DNA of 64,000 bases, from positions 1 to 64,000 of the forward strand of contig MU266469.1 in NCBI GenBank assembly GCA_021014945.1. Direction: 5' to 3'. Below, in pieces: positions 46,050-57,056 of the stretch; within the stretch, counting starts at the first letter, position 1, and each line of letters opens with the position of its first letter. The DNA comes from Leucogyrophana mollusca (Eukaryota; Basidiomycota; Agaricomycetes; Boletales). Below the pieces are notes generated by a model that did no database searches, was not told where the DNA came from, and saw only the letters and a program-made list of their open reading frames with translations. The translations under genes were made by a program, and so were the position numbers.

Positions 46050-47975
46050 TCAGAAACCATAAGGCTCGACACTCCGAATACATTTCGGCTGAGGTCTCTT
46101 CCACTCATCCTCCCGCCCAGGGTAAGGGAAAGGCCCGTTAGGAAACCCGATCGGCCAGGTGGGGAGGTAACACATTTCCTGTGCATAGCAGTTCAAAATA
46201 CTGGGTGAAGGATGTTCACCTGATGAGGCTCACCTCAGGCCCGCACGCAGGGCTACATTTCACCCACACGCTCCAATCGAGCCACGTCATCAAATCACTC
46301 AGGCTTTCTCTCCATGTATCTACCAGGGCGGGGAGGCTTGCTGGACTGGAGGAGCTCGACGGGAGATAGGGATCGAGACCACTGCGCACACCTAAAGCCC
46401 ACATATTCGTTGTGACGCGGCAGATCTCTCTGGTTGTCCCTTGCACGGCTTGGAGGAGGACACGTTCTGAAGACGAGAGTTTTTCCATGCGCGAGGCGAT
46501 CGAAGATGTGTGCGCGGTGGCGCACTCGCGGAACGCTGAACTCGCCCAGGGATTGGAAGCCGAGGAGTTGAGAGGGGCAATGGTGTGGATTATGTATGGT
46601 GTAAGCATGACACGCAGCTGAATCTGGACTTTCTTTGCCCGATCGAGTATCGTCGTCTGGTCTGGGTCCAAAATATCCAAAAGGTGCCGCATCAGCTCCA
46701 GGCGAGGTGCGTATCGCTTCACCACGACACGAATCAAGGTCGACCAATCAACACCGCTTGCATCCGGTTGTGGGCGTCTGAGAACCTCAGCCAACCTGGC
46801 TGTCACCCTCCGAATGTCCGTATCGGATATACCACTGACACGATGGTCCCATCGTTCAAGCCCAGCACGCACGGGCACGAGGGACGGAACGAGGTCAACA
46901 TCATAGAAAGACACTAGGTGCGAGAGGTCGAGAGAAATTCGAGATTCGCCGGGGTAGCGATTATGCCACGACCCAGCATGAATCAGCTCGAAAGCACGGA
47001 GCACTGATAGTCGCGGAGCACGACAGGCTAAGAAAAGGATGTGACCTGAAGAAAGAACCGGGGAACGCACTTATGTCGTCGCCGTGAGGTACACCGGGAG
47101 GCGAGTCAGCTGGGAGGCGAGGGTTGGCGAGATTAAGAGAGGATGAGATTTCGACTCCAGAAGAAAAGTTGCACAGCATGACTTCACTGAACCGGAGAGT
47201 CAGCTAATACGAGGAAACGCAAAGGAAGGATTGGCGTTACAAGTCAGGTTCCATCCTGCAAACATGCGATCAACATGGTCATGGCAGGGGCTGGAACGAT
47301 GCGAACCTCACAAAACCATCCAACGCATGCCCCTCTCCCCACTTACACAAAGCATCGATCCTTCGCCTTTCGTCGTACATCCACTCCGGCTTCATCTCGC
47401 CCCACGCAACAAGGTCTTGGGTGTCCATAGTTCCGTATTCAGTCTTAGCAGCGCTGCTCCCATCGAAGTAAAGGACCTTGAGCGGACGAGTTGTGGTCAG
47501 TGTGAAATGCCAGCATCCAGTGTCAGAAGCGCCTCTGCAGAATATGATGGAGTGCTCTGGGTCAGTAGATGTCCACTCGGGCACTTTGGGCAGCTCTTTT
47601 TCGAGTGTGCCGTGGTAGAGCAACGTGCCATATGGGATCGTCCCTGGCACAATCGAATGTCCTTGGTAGATGCGAAATAATCAAAAAGTGAATAGGAAAT
47701 GGGATGTAGCGCCCACCATTGCGATAACGCGTGTTGGGCCAGTGTTGTAGCAGTGAAGCGACTGTTTCGAATATAAATCGGTCTGTAGCATTGGCGTCTG
47801 GAGGCTCGTCGAGCCGCCATCGGGCCAGGTCACTGTTCTGAGTGCCAGCAAATACATCGAAAAGCTTCGACGAATCAGTTTCGAATGGTACCTGCAGAGC
47901 TAAACCACATCTAATGGACAATAAGCACACAAAACCTGCCTGCCAGAACATGTTAAGGCCAAACACCGATAGCAC
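46050..47975 (-). CDS. Basidiomycete protein of unknown function with N-terminal hydrophobic segment
   Basis: Six exons on the minus strand: 47975-47717, 47661-47307, 47255-47241, 47186-47071, 47003-46234 and 46178-46050, about 547 residues. Exon 3 is only 15 nt, but it gives RMEPDFEVMLCNFSSGVE in frame. A hydrophobic segment (MFWQAGFVCLLSIRCGLALQ) near the start suggests a signal peptide or anchor; the start could be 47951. Notable stretches are GHSIVPGTIPYGTLLYHGTL, LKVLYFDGSSAAKTEYGTMD, ALDGFVRF, FELIHAGSWHNRYPGESRIS and a C-terminal CYLPTWPIGFPNGPFPYPG. From memory, this order recurs in an uncharacterised Agaricomycete family. No catalytic motif can be named. Confidence 0.75.
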
Positions 47976-48600
47976 CCACTGGAAATAGTGTAGAATGTAG
48001 ATATGATGCTTCGATACGGCAGGATCACGATGGCAGACGGCGGTTGCAAAAGGATCCGAAATGGCAGTGGACCAAGGCGCGATCGGCGGTCACAACCAAG
48101 CGCTCGATGGGAAATGCCGCGGATTCACAAATGAAGTCCGCGAACGGCGCCCGTGCCTTCACCAACTCGTCAACAGTCGTCAACCCGAACTTTGAAAGAC
48201 ACCAGGCTTGCAGCTTGGCTGAGGGCATCATTCTATCACCGTCTTTGTCCTCTTAGTCTCGCAGCAACGGTCGCGGCCTATGACTTGCATACTCATGTCT
48301 TTTGGCGCTCATCACAACTCTCATTGTTCCATTTTGGACACCAGCCTTAAGAAAAGGTAACTTCTTGCAGGGCCCATCACCTCTTTGGCACACACAGCAA
48401 GCTGCACGTACTCCCATATCCTGTAAACGCTGTTTCCGCACCGAACTTTCGTCTTTATCTATGAGCGCTTGTACCCACAACCACACGTGGGGGTTAGCGT
48501 TAAATAGCCAGAGCAGTTGCAGCGGTCCACATCCACAACCAGATTTTCGCCCTGGTGGCGTGTGTTGTACGCTCTCTCTTCCTCTTCCGCGTCTATACCC
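47976..48600. promoter_or_regulatory. Divergent promoter region
   Basis: 625 bases between the minus-strand unknown gene and the plus-strand helicase. The helicase frame is open upstream to 48517, but the first ATG that matches the second copy in exon length is 48601. No exon is otherwise visible. Confidence 0.35.
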
Positions 48601-51319
48601 ATGGCCGACACTACCTTCATTGTGCCACAGAACATATTCAAAGCCTACCACCCTCCAATCTCTGCCCAGTCCATCCACGAGAATGCTCTGACCGACGCCA
48701 TCTTACAACGTTTTCTGAGCTCGTGCCAAGACGGCGCAGTCGGTGTAGCCCCTGTCTATGGGGCACGATGTACCCTAGTCATGATCGCATTTTCAACCCT
48801 GTCCCATGTTCTTCTGGTCCGCCTTTCCGGATCATCGGCTAAATCGCAGAAACCCAAGAAGAATTTTCAGACGCTTACAGGACGCGAGCTTCTTCGAGAC
48901 CATATCTTGTGCCACCCGCAACGCCAGTTATATGGCTTCAAGATGGACAAGATTGCCATCGCTCTTTACCTAGATCTTTCACTCTGTGTCCGCGCTGGCG
49001 CTGATCTACTATCAATCTCGAAGAAGAGCAATCGACACTCTCTAGATGCCATTTTGCAGGCCTTGGGTGGCGAGTTGACACTACATAAGGAGGCCGTAAA
49101 AGCGCTATTTCGACACCGGGAGGGTGACCACACGTTACCAACTGATGCAGCTCTCCAAGCTTGGGCGGCTTGCCGGGCGAGTTCTCTTTCTAGCATGCAA
49201 CGAGCGCTACTCGCGATTCCAAGGATTGACACTCAGGGGATGCTCGATACAGTACGATACCTTCATTTCTTTCACCTTCATATCCACATGACCATGGGCG
49301 ATCTTGCAGCATCTGGCCGCATTCGCAAAGATCTCACGAGATAGTGATCGTCTAGACGCACTAAAGCCTACGCAAGTTAAGAACGAAGTGAAAGCGGACT
49401 TCAGCTACAAGAAAGGCGGCATTAACGTGACGTCCACGCGTTTCAGGACCCGTATCATGCGGTCCCAGAATCAGGTCTGTCCATTCAACGTTTTTATGTG
49501 CTCCGTCTCATCCCCCGCTTCTGGAACAGACGATACAGATCAAGACAGATAAAAGCGCGACAGTGACCGGTCGTGCCAAGAAGGTAGAAGGACGTGGCGC
49601 AAGGATAGCCGTGGAAGGACCAGTGATCGGCACGAAGATTGTCTCCATAACCACCTTTGGAAAGGAAGAACCCACTCATGCCGAAGCGCAGAGAGAGATG
49701 GTTGTCCTGTATGCACTGCAGCGGAGAGTCTCGCTCTCTTCGCAGCCGTTCTTCCAGGCCATTTGGCTTCCAACCGAGAAACCAATATGGCCAACGCTTC
49801 CCGCGCGAAGGTCGAAGCCGATAATATACACTCCAAGTCAGGCGTTGAATACATCTCAAGATCTGGCTGTCCAGAAGATACTGTCAGACCACGACCAAGA
49901 TCGAATTGTGGTTATCCAGGGGCCCCCAGGCACGGGCAAGACGACCGTGATCGCCGCTAGCGTAACCAGCATCATACGTCCGGGCAATCCTGATGGTCGC
50001 ACAATATGGATTGCTGCTCAGTCAAACGTTGCCGTGAAGAATATAGCGGAGAAGCTTTGCAGAGTGTCATTCTTGGACTTCAGGCTTTTGGTGTCCAAAG
50101 ACTTTCATTATGATTGGCTCGTCTCCGTTTAATCCCGCCACTGTCCTGCGAACTAACTTCGGTTTTAGGCACGAACATCTATACGAACAAATGTCAGAAC
50201 GAATTATTCGTTCCGACTCCTTTCCCGCCGACGCTGTGGCTACCGACAGACTGCTCCTGGGGGCCAAAGTGGTGCTTTGCACTCTGAGCATGCTTTCCAA
50301 TCGCCAAATCGATTTCTTCATTCGTCTCGTCCCTGTAGAGACACTCATATTTGACGAAGCGAGTCAGATAGAAGTCGGCGACTATATTCCCGTGCTCCAT
50401 CGTTTTCAACAAACACTGCGAAAGCTGGTGCTTATAGGCGACGACAAGCAGCGTTTGTACCCCTGGTCATTTCGTTAAATCCTGGCTTATGTTTACTGTC
50501 CAGTTGCGCCGTATGGACAAGACGACGTAACAGAGCTCCAAAGTATTTTCGAGCTCCCTCGTTTGCGAAACCGGGCGCTATTTCTTGATACTCAATGTAT
50601 GCCTCGCCATTGATTCTTCGTCGCGCCGTGTTATAATACCTCTTGCCAGATCGCATGCCCGTCGTCGTCGGCGAATTTATCTCAAGGCAGGTTTACAAGG
50701 GTAAACTTCGCACAGACCATAGGATCAGCGATCCAAGAGCCTGTCGCTTCGTCGATGTACAAAAAGGGAAAGAGGAGAAAATGGGACATAGCTGGGTGGT
50801 CAGTCGATTTTCCGTGTTCCTTGAACCTTAAGCTTATCTAACGATACCCCTTGCCTTTAGAACCACCAAGAAGTGACTGTTGTCGTCCATATAGCACGCC
50901 TATATCATGCCGAAGGCAAATCTTATCGCATTGTGACGCCTTATGACGCCCAGCGCTCTCTGATCGAGAAGGAACTTCAGTCAGCGAAGCTCCCGTGGGA
51001 GGACAAATGTTTCAACGTCGATTCTTTCCAAGGTCAGTGGTTCCAGCCAGTTCGTCGGTCTATCTCATCGGCTTGCCCAGGGAACGAAGAGGATTATATC
51101 ATCCTTTCGATCGTACGATCCAACAAAGTTGGATTTCTGAGAAACACTCGACGCACCAATGTTATGTTGACTCGCTGCAAGAGGAGCATGATTATTTGCA
51201 CCAGCCGCTCTTTCGTCACTAATGTTGCTGCCTCTACTCTCATCGGACGGATGGTTGTTGCGATGGGCCAGGAAGCATGGATGGATAGACGTGACTTAGT
51301 GCGGGGTCGTCTACTGTAA
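48601..51319 (+). CDS. UPF1-like SF1 helicase with N-terminal exonuclease-like region, copy 1
   Basis: Eight exons: 48601-49251, 49310-49474, 49530-50116, 50169-50452, 50504-50596, 50650-50798, 50861-51032 and 51081-51319, about 779 residues. SF1 motifs: Walker [12 protein letters not shown] (about residue 402), IAAQSNVAVKNIAEK (Ia), IFDEASQIEVGDY (II), LIGDDKQLAPYGQ (III), DTQYRMP (IV), FNVDSFQGNEEDYIILSIVR (V) and RRTNVMLTRCK (VI), as in UPF1-type AAA_11/AAA_12 helicases. The N-terminal 270 residues have the order of a WRN/DnaQ exonuclease (a strand pair ending HVLLVRLSG, then RQLYGFKMDKIAIAL, then SLDAILQALGGELTLHKEAV) but no clear catalytic acids. The third intron starts with GC (TG/GCTCGT), a poor donor where copy 2 has GT. 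Copy 2 follows directly, same strand. Confidence 0.8.
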
Positions 51320-51530
51320 TTATCTTCTGGCAGGGTATAATGAACAGTTGTGTCCATAGGTTGTAATATATATCTTCTTGAATATGAGCGCCTCCCGAGT
51401 CGCTGTTTTGATCCAGTGTTAATCAGCGCTAAACTTGGCTTCGAACTTGGAACTTGTTGCCGATTGCCTCCAGCCGCATCTCGACTCGTTGTCGTCCAGT
51501 CTCATCGTCGAGCAACGCTCCGTTCAATCA

Positions 51531-54256
51531 ATGGCACCTTCAACGCGCTCGGTTTATCAAAATCTTGTCGACGTGGACACACCTCCGCTAGAGATAAAAC
51601 TGATTAATGAACAAGACCTCAACTTGGACACGAATCACCTCCGAGGATTAATCGATCGCAACGATGGACGCGCCATCGGCTTAGCTGGAGGCTACTCTCT
51701 GTCTGGGAGCCTCTTGACGCTTGCTGTCGCGGATACAACCCAAGTCGTCGTGATCGAGTTTTATAGCACCAAGCCAGCGAAAAGGAAAAGCCGTGATCGG
51801 AGCACAGAGGGGAGAAAGTTTTTAGAAGAGCATGTGCTCTGTCGTACGACCGGCCATTCATACGCGTTCGATATGGCGCCGCTTGCCCTAGCTTTATGGA
51901 AGGACCACAACACCCGTATCACAAACGCTCGCGATATTCAGACGGCGGGCCCACCGAAGTCTCGAGTTCCCTATGCCACCATCCACTTCGCAGTCGGAGA
52001 TCTCCATGCTATCTATAAAGAGAACATTACCGATATTTTTCGCGACGCGACGCACAGCAGCGACAATATCACGCCGCTCGTTCTACGGGCCTGGATAGCG
52101 CACTACGTCTCCCAGCTACCGATCATGGAGGATCGTTTTTTTCAGATCGACAGCATCGATACAACGAAGTTGACTGAAACTGTTTGCGCTTTCCCGATCA
52201 ACTTATCTGGTACTGTTTCTGACAGAATTTTAGGTTCTCTCATTTCTCGCGAAGAGCGCGAGTGAATCATACCAACGCGACCAGATGAAACCAACCGAGG
52301 TCGTCCATCGCCTCAACAGTGGTGCATCATGGGATTCCGCTAAGATGCAAGTTCGAGCCAAAGCTGATCGGTATCAAAACAGGATGCGGAGGGGCTCGAA
52401 TCAGGTAAACCGGCAGTTTCATTGTTTCGAATAGCGTCTAAATGTCCCACTAGTATGCAAGAATTGCGGTTGGGGGTGCCAGCGGGTTCAGTGTACTTGG
52501 CGAAGTCGACGAAGTCCACGGTCAGGCTGCTGATCTGGCAACCACCGGTAACCTTGAGGGAAAGGTGGTGAAGGGAATCACTATCATTGGACGAGATGAT
52601 CCTACGGCAGCTGAAGCTCGGAGGGACCTTGCTATCCTCCATGCTTTGCAGGGGAAACTCAAATTAGAGGGCGAGAACCCATGGGTCCAGCGGATTTGGC
52701 TCATGTCTGCAGACTTTGCTTGGCCACAGGTCTGGTCAGCAGAGTGCCCTGCACCTGCTGTCAAATTTAATCCATCCCGCTTAGCAAGGCCACTCAATCC
52801 CTCACAGATTACTGCTGTGGAAGATATGCTTCAGCAAACAGGGGATTCTCGCATCACAATAATCCAGGGACCACCTGGAACTGGCAAGACTACTGTTATT
52901 GCTTCATATGTCCAGACTGCATTGCTTGGAGGGAGATCTGGCATCTGGCTTCTTGCTCAATCCAATGTGGCTGTCAAGAACATAGCTGAGAAGCTTGTGG
53001 CCTTTGGCATCTATAACTGGAAGCTTCTAGTCTCTCAAGACTTCTTCGAATACTGGTATTTTCATTTCTCCTTTCATGATGCATTTTCCTGACTGTGACA
53101 TGTGAACTACAGGCATGAACACCTCTATACTGACATCAGATCGAACATTATACTTTCCAAAGACTTTCCTCTTCCAGGTCTGCTACGCAAGGAGCTAAGT
53201 GGCTGCCCAGTTGTGCTTTGCACACTCAGCATGCTCTCCAATCATATGTTACAGTTACAAGGAGTATTCCGTGCTGTGCCTCTCAAGACAGTCATTGTCG
53301 ATGAGGCATCTCAGATCGAGATTGGTGATTATATCCCCCTATTCACTGCTCATACATCAATCCGCAAAGTTTGTTTTATTGGAGATGACAAACAATGTGA
53401 GCCCCTCTAACTTCTTTTCTAGCTTTCCAGCTAATATCTTCACAGTACCACCTTATGGCCAGGACAATATTGAAGAGTTACAAAGCATCTTTGAGGTGCA
53501 ACACCTCAGAGATCAGACAATTCTTCTCAACACACAATGTTTGTCTTTTTCATTGTCATTTTACCTGTATTGCTAACTTGCAACTGTAGATCGCATGCCC
53601 CCGCAGATTGGAGATTTCATATCTCAGGCAATCTATGACAGCAAACTAGAATCAAACCCACTACACCCCATCACTACAGATATCATGGCTTGCCATTTTG
53701 TCAATATTTCACCAGGAGCTGAAGAAGCTAGTGGCACCAGTTACAAGGTTTGTACTTTTACTCCACCTGTTTCAATTTGAACTAACATACCCTACAGAAT
53801 ACTGGGGAATGCCATGCTATTTTGAAAATCGCTGCTCATCTGGAGGAGCATCACAAGAACTATCGTATCATCACCCCATACGAAGGTCAGCGCAGCACAA
53901 TTGAGGAAGCAATGAAGTCAGCAGAACTCTCCTGGGAGGACAAGTGTTTCAATGTTGACTCATTCCAGGGTATGGACCCTATTCATCTTTTCTCAGCCTC
54001 ACTGACATATTTTGACTTAGGCAATGAAGATGACTATATCATCATCTCCTTGGTCCGTTCAGGAGGCCTAGGTTTCCTTTCAGACCTTCGCCGCACCAAT
54101 GTCATGCTCACCAGGTGCAAGAGGGGCATGTTCATTTGCACCAGCAAGGCCTTCATGGAGAGGGCAGGTAAGGATTCCCTGGTTGGGTCTTTACTAGAAT
54201 ATTATGACAATGAGGCTTGGATGGAGGTCAGTGAGCTGGAGACCATCCAGTTGTAA
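51531..54256 (+). CDS. UPF1-like SF1 helicase with N-terminal exonuclease-like region, copy 2
   Basis: Eight exons match copy 1 one to one: 51531-52181, 52234-52404, 52454-53055, 53113-53396, 53446-53538, 53590-53747, 53798-53969 and 54021-54256, about 788 residues. Exons 1, 4, 5 and 7 have exactly the same lengths as in copy 1 (651, 284, 93, 172). Motifs: [49 protein letters not shown] then LPPYGQDN, NTQYRMPPQ, FNVDSFQGNEDDYIIISLVR and RRTNVMLTRCKRG. All introns are GT-AG. From about 52.6 kb to the end the DNA is strongly CpG-depleted, unlike exon 1-2 and unlike copy 1, yet the frame is intact. Role unknown; RNA or RNA-DNA unwinding is the family activity. Confidence 0.82.
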
Positions 54257-55181
54257 ACCAAGATTCCCCTTTCAACTTTTGACACTTACTTGAACCAATG
54301 TACAACAAACAAAATGCAAAATGCATTATTTTTTTTATTTCATGTGTTCCTCATGAGTATCCGAGAGTATACAGTGAGCTTGTGTTGCCTTCGAGTCACT
54401 AACCTCTTGGAACTTAGGCCAGGTAAGTATCAGCATGATGTGGAACCCGACCATCTCAGGACAAGTTAGATGTATTCACAAAGGCACCCGGTAATGATAC
54501 ACCTTCACGAACTAACCACACCAGTCATTGGTGCCTTGTCGTGTTTGCCTAAGAGCCGATTCCGTGAATGAGTGGCACCAGAAAACGACCGTGCCTACTC
54601 CCTCCGAATGTCAACCAGTGCCCGGCAGTCCACCAGTGTTCGAGTTCCACGAGGTGAGCTCGCGTCGCTCGCCTGTTTCGAGAGTGAGCGCGGTATGGGT
54701 TTGGTCGGCACGATGGAGAACCTCGTGGTACGTCTCGGGTGAAAGTACCACACATGAGGCAATACAATAAGATAAATGGCAGCCCAGAGAGTAAGATTCT
54801 TTGGAAGGCCAAAGGCCGAGCGTCAACGGCGAGTATCCCAATAATCCCCATGCGCCCTGGCCGAGACATACGCCGAGAGCGAGCCCATCTCGTGAGTTGC
54901 GACGATTTCGCCGCGAGACCTGTACCAATTAACGCGGAGAACCATTTGGGCAAACGTATCAGGCGACAAACGTGGCCGCAAGGATCGTTCAGTACATTGG
55001 CAGCCAAGGTGAAAGCGAGATGTACCAATATCCTTGCCAGTCCCCGCCGGATGGGTGGCTTAAGTGCGCTGTTTTCCGAACGGGGGGTGAGGCTTCTTCA
55101 CAGCGAGACATTCGCTCTCGTTCTGGCCTCGTTATTGATCGGTAGCCCAGTCAAGGCTCTCCCGCCCGGTCGCAGCTCGTT
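54257..55181. other. Downstream of the helicases; no supported gene
   Basis: 54257-54400 is the CpG-poor 3' flank of helicase copy 2. A minus-strand open frame at 54549-55028 has hydrophobic stretches but no motif and may be the decayed end of the pseudogene at 55.2-56.2 kb. Confidence 0.35.
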
Positions 55182-56219
55182 TATGAAATGGGAGAGAAGA
55201 ACGAGAGGTTGTCTAGCCCTTCGGTGAGAGCATGCTCGCCCATGCCCTCCGCGAGTAATTGCTCTCGACGATGAGAGGCAAAGCTCGTCGCGTGCGGAAC
55301 TGGGGTGATGTAGGCGAGCATCCAATCCACGCCGAGATCCAACGGAGGACGAGTGGTGGCCAGCGGCGGGGGTACGGTAGAGAGGGTATCGCGGTGAGGG
55401 TGAGGTAATAGTATGCGACAGATGCCGAACATCTTGCATGTGCTCTTGCTCTTCTGTACGCCTGTGAGCGAGCCGTATGTGTCAGTCTCGGGGTATATCT
55501 CTTCACTGCAGATTGATTAGGCCTGCCAACTACGAAGCATAAATGCAGCTTACCCTGATCAGAGGTTCCTTGAAATCGGGCGCCCCGACGGTGACCAAAC
55601 GACACGCATCAACTGCCAAGGAGAGTGCCTTCCCTTGTCGATACTGGGGCGTCTCGAACTCGGGACGGTGGTAAACGTCGATCACCGGTTGTCGCTGATT
55701 AGAATGGAGAATGGGCGCTCTGCGTTCGATACACCTCTTCCTTAATCAGACCGTGTCGTACGGCCAATTGTAGGGTAGCGCTGTGCCGAGTGTCTGAAAG
55801 TAACAACACGCTCGTCATTAGCGTCTGATTCGGGATGGAAGCCGCATCACCCACCCACAATGGGACCGTCCTCCAAGTACGAGAGTCGCTCAAAAGGGAG
55901 TTCTAACCTCCAGACGATGTACCTTCCGAATATTGAGCTCGTGAGTGAGAGACTGCGCTATATCCCGGACGTCCGAAGGCGGCATGCTTGGTGGGTTCCG
56001 GCAATGAGCGATTGACCCATCCTTATTGGTAAGACTGGTTTGTTTTGGACGATCGGTGTCTTTGAAAATAACAGCTTGTCGCAATTTGGTGCGTAGCGAC
56101 ATGGCGGCATAGTGCAGGTGGGCGGGCTCGAGAACGTTAGTCGTGAGGTCGATGAGCACCGCAGGGTCTCTGAGCCAGGCAAGATTCTCCTCGAAAAGAG
56201 AGCGTTGGGGACAGGTTGA
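55182..56219 (-). pseudogene. Decayed multi-exon gene, unknown family
   Basis: Several coding-like pieces read in order on the minus strand. From 56213 down: RSLFEENLAWLRDPAVLIDL, EPAHLHYAAMSLRTKLRQAV and AQSLTHELNIRK. Then ELPFERLSYLEDGPIVGG in a shifted frame, separated from the first piece by only 20 bases with intron-like ends (GTACAT to TTAG). Next come TRHSATLQLAVRHGLIKEE, RQPVIDVYHRPEFETPQY with LVTVGAPDFKEPLI, and finally EEIYPETDTYGSLTGVQKSK and DWMLAYITPVPHATSF, joined by plausible introns. No start codon was found upstream of 56213 (a TGA lies in frame) and the 3' end is unclear. A 5'-truncated gene with an internally deleted intron is the simplest reading. I do not recognise the family. 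Confidence 0.42.
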
Positions 56220-56225
56220 TGCAAT

Positions 56226-57056
56226 GATTCAAGTTAGGAACAATGTTGTGGCCTTGAGCTGGCTCTATTCTTCGGAATCTTCCGAGTGGTTCGTCTTGTG
56301 GCTGCAAATGCCAAGTTGGAACTTGGATAGTACGCGACAGTCGCGACTCGAGGCAGTTTAAAAAACTGACTCCCTCATCAATGCATCATCCTGGCGCCTT
56401 ACAACTCCGGGTCCGACGGGCTACTCATGAGGTTCAAATGACGAAAGGCCGAACTTCGCAAGGGGTCGTCAGTGCCAATTGTTGACGCTGAACTCCCTGG
56501 TGCCGGCACGGAATAAGCTTGTGCTTCAGCGCCAATGCGACAAGGACTATCGATGATCGATCGATCGACCGTGTACATAGGCCAGCAGACGCAAAGATAG
56601 TCGATTGGCAAGATTTCTGCTAGGGTTTTTCGAAACCGAGTGGGTCGTCTAAAAGTACTTATTTGTACTCGCGTTGGAAGGGCAACCGGTATCTCCAGTG
56701 GGAAGAGGCGTTGGCACCTTCCCGTCATCAGCGTGTAGTGTCAGCGACGCTGGTAGACGCGAATCTCCCCCTCATTGAACTGAACTATCTACAAAGCAGG
56801 TGAGTTGCACTCGCTAGGGGCAGCATAGTGGTGGCTCATGGGCAACCAGCGCGTCGCCGAAACTTAGTGAAGGTAAACACCATCTGATGCAACCGAGCAA
56901 GCACTAGACTCAGCAGTGACCGCGGCAGCCACCCGATTTCGAGATCAGCATCCACTCTCTGTCAACGCGATCGACGACGATTTGCACCTTGGGTGAGCCA
57001 GACGTCGATGCCCGAAGCTATCGCTGATAACTGTATCCCGTCCGCTTTAGTTACCT
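56226..57056. other. Intergenic upstream of the HET-domain gene
   Basis: About 830 bases with short frames only. It should contain the promoter of the HET-domain gene. A 109-codon minus frame at 56399-56728 has no motif. Confidence 0.35.

Noticed and set aside
50873..51319. Uninterrupted reading through 51033-51080 in helicase copy 1
   Set aside because: The 48-nt insert breaks motif V between SFQG and NEEDY and has GT-AG ends at the position of an intron in copy 2, so it is an in-frame intron.
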